A stretch of DNA of 11,300 bases from Agathobaculum ammoniilyticum (GTDB taxonomy: Bacteria > Bacillota > Clostridia > Oscillospirales > Butyricicoccaceae): assembly GCF_025567315.1 (NCBI RefSeq), contig NZ_JAOQJE010000027.1, positions 1 through 11,300 of the forward strand. The letters are read 5' to 3'. The notes under the pieces are model-generated. The model was not told the origin of the DNA and did not search any database. It saw nothing but the letters and a program-made list of their open reading frames with translations. This document shows, piece after piece, positions 6,796-11,300 of the stretch. The position numbers were made by a program, and so were the translations under genes. Every line of letters begins with the position of its first letter. The stretch's first letter is position 1.

Positions 6796-7806
6796 ATGAA
6801 AAGGACAAGAGCCGTATTGGTTGCGCCTAAGCAGTTTGATTTTATTCAGGAGGAAATCCCCAAGCTGAAAGAAAATGAAGTGCTGTACAAAACCATCAGT
6901 GTAGGACTGTGCCATTCTGACATCCCCGCATATCGCGGAACCAGCGCCATGGGCTTCGGAAACAAACATGGCTATGACGCAATGATCAAGAACCCTCAGT
7001 TCCCCATGGGAATTGGGCATGAGCCAGTATGCGTTGTCGAGGATGTAGGCAGTGCCGTTACATGTTTCAAACCGGGCGATTTGGTGACGGGCGTACTCAG
7101 TACCTGTATTGCGGATTACAATGTAGCAGCCAACGCACAAATGATCAAGATCCCGGAGACATCAAAGCCGATCGACGCCTGCCTGGGTGAGCCGATGATG
7201 TGCGTGGCCAACATTGTGCGTGCCGTGGAGCCGAAAATGGGAGACCGGATTGCTGTGATAGGGTGCGGTTTCATGGGGCTTATGGTTATTGCCGGACTGA
7301 AAAGTCAGGCTCTAGGCGATATTGTTGCCATCGACTTGGATGAAAAGCGCCTGGAAATGGCGGTCCAATACGGAGCGACCAAGACCATTAATCCTAAAAA
7401 CGTGGATGTGGAGGATGTCTCGTTTGAACTGACCCACGGGAGGATGTATGATTGTATTGTTGAGATCACCGGGAGCTTGCGCGGATTGCAGACCGCTCTT
7501 TCGGTGGCAAAAATATCGGGCCGCGGCAAGATCCTTACGCCGTCTGTGTATTCTAAAAATGAGACATGGACAGAGGAGATGGCCTACAATATGATGTACC
7601 GTTCTCCCATTATCCATGTGGTTCATCCTTATTATACGAATGAATACATGCATACTCTGGAAATCGGAGTGGAAGCTTATGTCAAGGGTGTATTCCCCAC
7701 AGAGGAATTAATCACCCACCGTATCCCATTCGAACGGGTTGACGAAGGCTTCCGGCTGCTGGATACGAACCCGCCCGGATATATTAAGGGGATTATTACA
7801 TTTTAA
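6796..7806 (+). CDS. Zinc-dependent medium-chain dehydrogenase (polyol/threonine dehydrogenase type), no structural-zinc loop
   Basis: This is an NAD-linked oxidoreductase of the medium-chain (MDR) superfamily, 336 residues, closest in style to sorbitol and threonine dehydrogenases. Catalytic-zinc residues are visible as Cys39 (SVGLCHSD), His75-Glu76 (GIGHEPV) and Glu132 (CLGEPMMCV). The Rossmann motif is IGCGFMG at about 155-161, and an Asp at the end of the second strand (IVAIDLDEKR) favours NAD over NADP. The four-cysteine structural-zinc lobe that normally follows GDxV is absent: GDLVTGVLSTC passes straight to the YNVAANA strand. AAGGAG lies about ten bases before the ATG at 6796, 27 bases after the previous stop, so the gene is co-transcribed. 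Oxidation of an imported polyol or sugar alcohol to the ketose used by the transketolase is a reasonable inference; the true substrate is unknown. Confidence 0.88.
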   Translation: MKRTRAVLVAPKQFDFIQEEIPKLKENEVLYKTISVGLCHSDIPAYRGTSAMGFGNKHGYDAMIKNPQFPMGIGHEPVCVVEDVGSAVTCFKPGDLVTGVLSTCIADYNVAANAQMIKIPETSKPIDACLGEPMMCVANIVRAVEPKMGDRIAVIGCGFMGLMVIAGLKSQALGDIVAIDLDEKRLEMAVQYGATKTINPKNVDVEDVSFELTHGRMYDCIVEITGSLRGLQTALSVAKISGRGKILTPSVYSKNETWTEEMAYNMMYRSPIIHVVHPYYTNEYMHTLEIGVEAYVKGVFPTEELITHRIPFERVDEGFRLLDTNPPGYIKGIITF

Positions 7807-7849
7807 GAATCTCGCAGATTGATGAAAAGAGGAATAGAAAGGAGAGTCC

Positions 7850-9250
7850 ATGAAAGAAACTGAATCCATCCAAACTGTGGATACAAATATTAAGATTCCT
7901 TTTTGGAGAGCGTTCTGCTTTGGGTTAGGAGATTTCGGAAATAACTTTGTTTGGACCTTTGTGGGATCCTATCTGATGATTTTCTATACAGATGTATTTG
8001 GGATCCCAATGGCGGCTGTCTCCTTGCTGATGCTGATTGCGCGGGCATGGGACGCGATCAATGACCCGATTATCGGAAGTCTGTCCGACCGCACCAGGAC
8101 CCGCTGGGGCCGCTACCGGCCTTGGGTGCTGCTGATGTCTTTCCCAACAGCAATCATTACGGTGCTGACGTTCTGGGCACACCCCGATTGGTCTGATACA
8201 TCCAAGATAGTTTATATGTATGTGACATACGCTCTGCTGGTACTATGCTATACCGGAGTGAATATCCCATACAGCGCAATGACCAGCGTCTTGACTCAAA
8301 ATACAGATGAGCGCGCGAAGTTGTCCACCATGCGAATCACCCTGGCCAACGTCTCTATCGCGGGGGTCGGAATTATCGTCGTCCCAATGGTTTCGGCCCT
8401 GGGCGGGGGGAACGACGCAATCGGGTACCGTTTGACCACAATCATTTTTGTGATTATCTTTATGATCTGCGCCTCGGTTGTGTTTGCGACGCAGAGAGAG
8501 GTTGTTCCTCCCCCGGTCAAACATAAATATCCCCTGGGGATACAGTTTAAATCAATGCTGGTAAACCGCCCGTTTTTGATTGCATTCTGCGGCCAACTGC
8601 TGTGGGGTTTCTTTGTCCACGGCAGAGGGTCCATGTATACTTACTATTTTAAGTATGTTCAGGGCGACGAAGGGTTGATGTCTCTATATAATCTTGTAGG
8701 ACTTGTACCTCTGGTTGCGGGCTGCTATCTTTTTAAAGCATGGTACAATTTTAATGGCAACAAAGGGCGCGTCACCGCTTACGGCTGTATTGGAGCAGGT
8801 ATCGCTATGATTCTTATGCGATTTACCTCACCTATCGGTTCGCCTGTCCCATTCTATGCGCTGTGTGCAATCTCTAAATTCTTTGAAGGGGTTTTGGCTT
8901 CTGGTATTTACGGCGTGATTCCCGACACGGTAGAATACGGGCAGCTGAAAACCGGGGTTCGAAACGACGGCTTTTTGTCTGCATTTATCTCGCTGGGAAA
9001 TAAATTTGGCATTGCATTGGGCAGTGCCGGCGTGGCGGCCGCTCTGGCAGTTTTGGGGTTCCAAGCGAATGTGACGCAGACTCCTTTGGTCACCGGCACC
9101 ATCAACAATTTCTTTACTGTAATTCCAGGAATCTTGTCTGTTCTCTGCGGAATTGTCTTCTTGTTCTACAAAATTGACCGAAAGACCTTCAATGATATTT
9201 TGTCAAAGCTGAACGACAAAGGGCAATCTAATGACCCAGCTCTTGATTAA
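7850..9250 (+). CDS. MelB-type GPH cation symporter (MFS sugar/polyol/glycoside transporter)
   Basis: This integral membrane protein imports a sugar, glycoside or polyol with Na+ or H+. It has 466 residues, normal for the glycoside-pentoside-hexuronide (GPH) family, and its hydrophobic pattern suggests about 12 membrane helices with both ends in the cytoplasm. The family signature is clear at residues 64-92: ARAWDAINDPIIGSLSD followed by RWGRYRPW. The two Asp residues four apart (68 and 72) probably correspond to the cation-site pair of MelB. Other typical segments are YTGVNIPYSAM and the late PDTVEYGQLKTGVRNDGF. AAAGGAG stands five bases before the ATG at 7850, 43 bases after the dehydrogenase stop, and a terminator follows, so it is the last gene of the operon. 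Such carriers deliver unmodified substrate, so any phosphorylation would need a kinase, and none is present in the window. Confidence 0.93.
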   Translation: MKETESIQTVDTNIKIPFWRAFCFGLGDFGNNFVWTFVGSYLMIFYTDVFGIPMAAVSLLMLIARAWDAINDPIIGSLSDRTRTRWGRYRPWVLLMSFPTAIITVLTFWAHPDWSDTSKIVYMYVTYALLVLCYTGVNIPYSAMTSVLTQNTDERAKLSTMRITLANVSIAGVGIIVVPMVSALGGGNDAIGYRLTTIIFVIIFMICASVVFATQREVVPPPVKHKYPLGIQFKSMLVNRPFLIAFCGQLLWGFFVHGRGSMYTYYFKYVQGDEGLMSLYNLVGLVPLVAGCYLFKAWYNFNGNKGRVTAYGCIGAGIAMILMRFTSPIGSPVPFYALCAISKFFEGVLASGIYGVIPDTVEYGQLKTGVRNDGFLSAFISLGNKFGIALGSAGVAAALAVLGFQANVTQTPLVTGTINNFFTVIPGILSVLCGIVFLFYKIDRKTFNDILSKLNDKGQSNDPALD

Positions 9251-9277
9251 AGCAAACTCGCTTCAACTAGATTTTTA

Positions 9278-9370
9278 GTCTCATAGCGGTCAGTCCGGCT
9301 CAAACGCTTCCAATTATTGGGGCGGTATTTGAGCCGGGCTGTTCGCTTTTGGAATTTCAGATCATGAGAC
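9278..9370 (+). terminator. Long imperfect hairpin terminator of the transketolase operon
   Basis: Bases 9285-9304 pair with 9328-9347 at 17 of 20 positions, with a perfect 10-bp core CCGGCTCAAA / TTTGAGCCGG. The apical loop holds a further small dyad, CCAAT-T-ATTGG. TTTT (9347-9350) ends the stem, as in an intrinsic terminator. A wider pair GTCTCAT (9278-9284) and ATGAGAC (9364-9370) encloses everything. It lies 27 bases after the transporter stop and separates the operon from rpoN. Confidence 0.75.
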
Positions 9371-9399
9371 CATATTGCGGCACGGTTTCGATTCCTGTA

Positions 9400-9408
9400 T
9401 GCTATAAT
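9400..9408 (+). promoter_or_regulatory. Extended -10 promoter upstream of rpoN
   Basis: TGCTATAAT combines the extended -10 TGn with a perfect TATAAT. No convincing -35 box is found at 16-18 bases, which extended -10 promoters can tolerate. The predicted start is near 9415, giving a leader of about 160 bases. The sigma-54 gene would thus be made by the housekeeping polymerase, independently of the operon before it. Confidence 0.6.
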
Positions 9409-9414
9409 AAAGAA

Positions 9415-9577
9415 AAACTGATTGTATGGTCCAATCCTCAAATTTGTCTTTCTCAATGTTTCGGCAAAAATCAGTTTCAGAGCCTCCCATACTAGACCAT
9501 GCTCTTTGCAAGCAAACAGTGGGTTCCACATGTGCAGGCAAAAAACGATAATATACTTGCGACAGGAGATGATGTCT
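9415..9577 (+). other. Structured 5' leader of rpoN
   Basis: The predicted leader holds two inverted pairs that cross each other. AAACTGATT (9415-9423) pairs with AATCAGTTT (9469-9477), and ATGGTC (9426-9431) pairs with GACCAT (9495-9500). They can form only as alternatives or as a pseudoknot. The stretch is also open in the rpoN frame back to an ATG at 9422, but that extension looks unlike RpoN and lacks a ribosome binding site. A regulatory leader is possible but unproven. Confidence 0.3.
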
Positions 9578-10954
9578 ATGCTACAATCGCAAATTCATTG
9601 CCAGCAACAAATCCTATCAGCCGAAATGAGACAATCACTAAAAATCCTGCAGTTACCAATGGCTGGACTGCAGGCAGAATTAATCCAGTTTGCAGAAGAA
9701 AACCCAATGGTAGATCTGGACCAATTCTATAAAGATTGGCAGAACGGGGACTCCAATTCGCTTATGACTTTTTGTGAGGATTTTTCCGGTTCCATTTTTG
9801 AGACCGTGATCCCGTCCCGTCAGGCGGCCAATGAAAATGATTCTGCTCAGATTGCTGATGGCGGTTCAATACAACATCAGGAAACCTTTTCAGAGTATGT
9901 GAAGGAACAGCTTCCACAAATTTTGAAATATCTTCCATTTCGCTATGCGACATGGTGCGAATACATCATTGACAGCCTGGACCATCGCGGATACCTAGAC
10001 GAACCGCTCGATTTGTTGGCTTCCTTCATGGGAAGTTCAGTGGAAGAGGCAACGCAGGCTTTGTACGCTGTGCAGAGCTTAGATCCGACCGGAGTGGGTG
10101 CTCGCTCTCTGGAGGAATGTTTAATCCTCCAATTAGTTCACAGTCCCTATTTTAACAAATATACTCTGAACATCATTCAGGATTATCTTCCCCTTCTGGC
10201 GAAAGGAAATATAGAAAAAATCTCAAAAGATCTGAAGATTCCTTTTGCTGAAGCACAACGCTACTGTCAAGTCATTCAAGCATTTAACCCGATTCCCAGC
10301 AATGGGTTTTTGCAGTCCAGAGATTTGCCCGTCTATATAATCCCGGATGCTGCTGTGGAAATCCAGGGCCAGGAAATTACGGTGTTTTACAACCAGCGGG
10401 CTCTGCCTAAAATTGCTCCGCTCCCGGAATATCTTGCTATAATAGAACAGCAGAAAACAACAAAATTAGGTGCTTATTTAAAAGATCAAAATCATCGAAT
10501 CATAAGGATGCAACAGGATCTGGAGCGACGAGAATCTACCCTGATCAAAATGATTCGTTTTATTTTGGACAGACAAAAAGAATACCTCTTGGGGCAAGTC
10601 CCAGCCCCCGTTCCTCTGTCTGTTCAGGAAATCGCCCAAGAATTGCACTTCCATCAAAGTACCATCAGCCGCGGCATCCAAGACAAGTATATTTTCTTTT
10701 CTGGACACACGGTTCCGCTTCGGGAGTTTGTAAGCGGCAAGGTAGGAAATGGAGCGCCCGTAAACAAAAGAATGCTGAAAATCTGTTTTGACCGCATTAT
10801 AGACGCAGAAGATAAATTGCATCCTTTGTCAGACGAAAGCTTGCGTCGAGTGCTGTCTTCCATGGATATAGAAGTGTCACGACGGACGGTGACTGAATAC
10901 CGAAAAGAATTCGATATTCCATCCGCGGCATATCGGAAACGGAAAGAACGATAA
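9578..10954 (+). CDS. rpoN: RNA polymerase sigma-54 factor
   Basis: This is the alternative sigma factor that directs RNA polymerase to -24/-12 promoters and needs an AAA+ activator to open them. It has 458 residues from the chosen start, within the usual range. Region I is Gln-rich and typical (QQQILSAEMRQSLKILQLP near the N-terminus, followed by EENPMVDLD). The core-binding domain follows, then the helix-turn-helix at about 349-375 (SVQEIAQELHFHQSTISRG) and the RpoN box SRRTVTEYRKE at 434-444, ten to fifteen residues from the end. The ATG at 9578 is preferred: AGGAG (9564-9568) is nine bases ahead, and the ATGs at 9569 and 9572 are too close to it. The gene lies in the same IS-bounded block as a cognate-type activator and two sigma-54 promoters. 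Whether the genome has another rpoN cannot be seen. Confidence 0.95.
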   Translation: MLQSQIHCQQQILSAEMRQSLKILQLPMAGLQAELIQFAEENPMVDLDQFYKDWQNGDSNSLMTFCEDFSGSIFETVIPSRQAANENDSAQIADGGSIQHQETFSEYVKEQLPQILKYLPFRYATWCEYIIDSLDHRGYLDEPLDLLASFMGSSVEEATQALYAVQSLDPTGVGARSLEECLILQLVHSPYFNKYTLNIIQDYLPLLAKGNIEKISKDLKIPFAEAQRYCQVIQAFNPIPSNGFLQSRDLPVYIIPDAAVEIQGQEITVFYNQRALPKIAPLPEYLAIIEQQKTTKLGAYLKDQNHRIIRMQQDLERRESTLIKMIRFILDRQKEYLLGQVPAPVPLSVQEIAQELHFHQSTISRGIQDKYIFFSGHTVPLREFVSGKVGNGAPVNKRMLKICFDRIIDAEDKLHPLSDESLRRVLSSMDIEVSRRTVTEYRKEFDIPSAAYRKRKER

Positions 10955-11215
10955 AATTCTGAAAAGGTGGAGATTCATAAACGCCTCCATAGGCCGATAA
11001 GCTGGAGGCCAAGTATCAGGAGACAGGCAGTCCCTAAAACAATATCTAGTATCTCCATTTTCTGACCGCCAAAAGTCCTGGAAAACAAAATAATAAAGTT
11101 AAAAGTCCGCAAATTGCAAGTGCAAGTTGGACACCTGCACGGTAGAAATTAGTTAAGGCAACACCGCAGAACACGCAAAAGGAAAGGCCCTGCGGGAAGA
11201 TTCCACCCGGCAGGG
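10955..11215. other. Non-coding stretch between rpoN and IS copy 2
   Basis: No convincing gene is present. A stem GCCTCCA (10983-10989) / TGGAGGC (11003-11009) with a 13-base loop lies 28 bases after the rpoN stop and may slow transcription, but it lacks a T-tract. A second stem, CCCTGC (11188-11193) / GCAGGG (11210-11215), abuts the IS end exactly. On the minus strand the frame from the IS to 11046 is open and hydrophobic (ALTNFYRAGVQLALA), but its only ATG lies in the IS end, so it is more likely a remnant than a gene. Confidence 0.5.
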
Positions 11216-11300
11216 GGGGCAATCCCAAATTTTGTGTAACCGCCAAAAGCGGTGCAAATAGAGAAAAATTTATCATGGGCGGCAGACGGGTAAAACGGCT
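11216..11300 (-). mobile_element. IS256-family element, copy 2 (right-end tip only)
   Basis: The last 85 bases are the reverse complement of 876-960 with one mismatch, so a second copy of the same element, transcribed leftwards, should begin here and continue past the window. Only its 3' non-coding tip is visible; the transposase gene itself is not, so a solo end fragment cannot be excluded. Confidence 0.75.

Larger units (their letters stand above)
1..11300. mobile_element. Putative composite transposon with inverted IS256 ends
   Basis: Near-identical right ends of an IS256-family element face each other across about 10.25 kb (961-11215) containing a complete regulator, structural operon, transporter and sigma factor. 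This matches the IS-cargo-IS layout of composite elements such as IS256-flanked Tn4001. The outer ends and any target-site duplication lie outside the window. The alternative is two independent insertions of an active IS; the layout is seen, the mobility of the whole is inferred. Confidence 0.45.

Noticed and set aside
9422..9577. Upstream extension of RpoN starting at 9422
   Set aside because: The extra 52 residues are not RpoN-like and lack a ribosome binding site, while AGGAG is well placed for the ATG at 9578.
10983..11009. Hairpin GCCTCCA/TGGAGGC as the rpoN terminator
   Set aside because: The stem is only 7 bp with a large loop and no T-tract, so I do not call it as a terminator.
11065..11249. 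11-base repeat ACCGCCAAAAG at 11065-11075 and 11239-11249
   Set aside because: It is too short to support a duplicated IS end or attachment site; nothing flanking it is shared.

Overview
The window looks like an accessory island of a Gram-positive, gut-type Clostridia genome, probably from the Oscillospirales / Flavonifractor-like neighbourhood. I base this on mid-range GC, strong AGGAGG-type ribosome binding sites, an AcoR-like sigma-54 activator and Firmicutes-type RpoN. The taxonomic placement is inference only. The left edge holds the 3' part of an IS256-family transposase and the right end of its element (to about 960). The last 85 bases (11216-11300) repeat that end in inverted orientation with one mismatch. 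About 10.25 kb of metabolic and regulatory cargo therefore lies between inward-facing right ends of two near-identical IS256 copies, which is the geometry of a composite transposon.

The cargo reads as a self-contained sigma-54 regulon. On the minus strand are a GAF/PAS-AAA+-Fis sigma-54 activator with its GAFTGA loop (1106-3094, own sigma-70-type promoter) and an iron-dependent alcohol dehydrogenase (3217-4380). Divergent from the latter is a plus-strand operon: transketolase N-terminal subunit (4946-5767), transketolase C-terminal subunit (5794-6768), a medium-chain polyol/alcohol dehydrogenase lacking the structural-zinc loop (6796-7806) and a MelB-type GPH cation symporter (7850-9250). A strong hairpin terminator closes the operon. 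A separate gene with an extended -10 promoter then encodes sigma-54 itself (rpoN, 9578-10954).

The 565-bp divergent intergenic region carries a -24/-12 sigma-54 promoter for each operon: TGGCAGCTTTTATGCT on the minus strand and TGGCAAAGCGATTGCT on the plus strand. Midway between them lies a 137-bp unit repeated twice in tandem, each unit holding three TGAGAATT boxes. The repeat block starts about 80 bp from each promoter, where an upstream activator site is expected, so it is a good candidate for a shared enhancer.

Working model (inference): the symporter imports a sugar or polyol, the medium-chain dehydrogenase oxidises it to a ketose, and the split transketolase moves a two-carbon unit from that ketose to a phosphorylated acceptor. 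The iron dehydrogenase then reduces the left-over aldehyde to an alcohol. No kinase, isomerase or aldolase is present in the window. The substrate cannot be named from the sequence.
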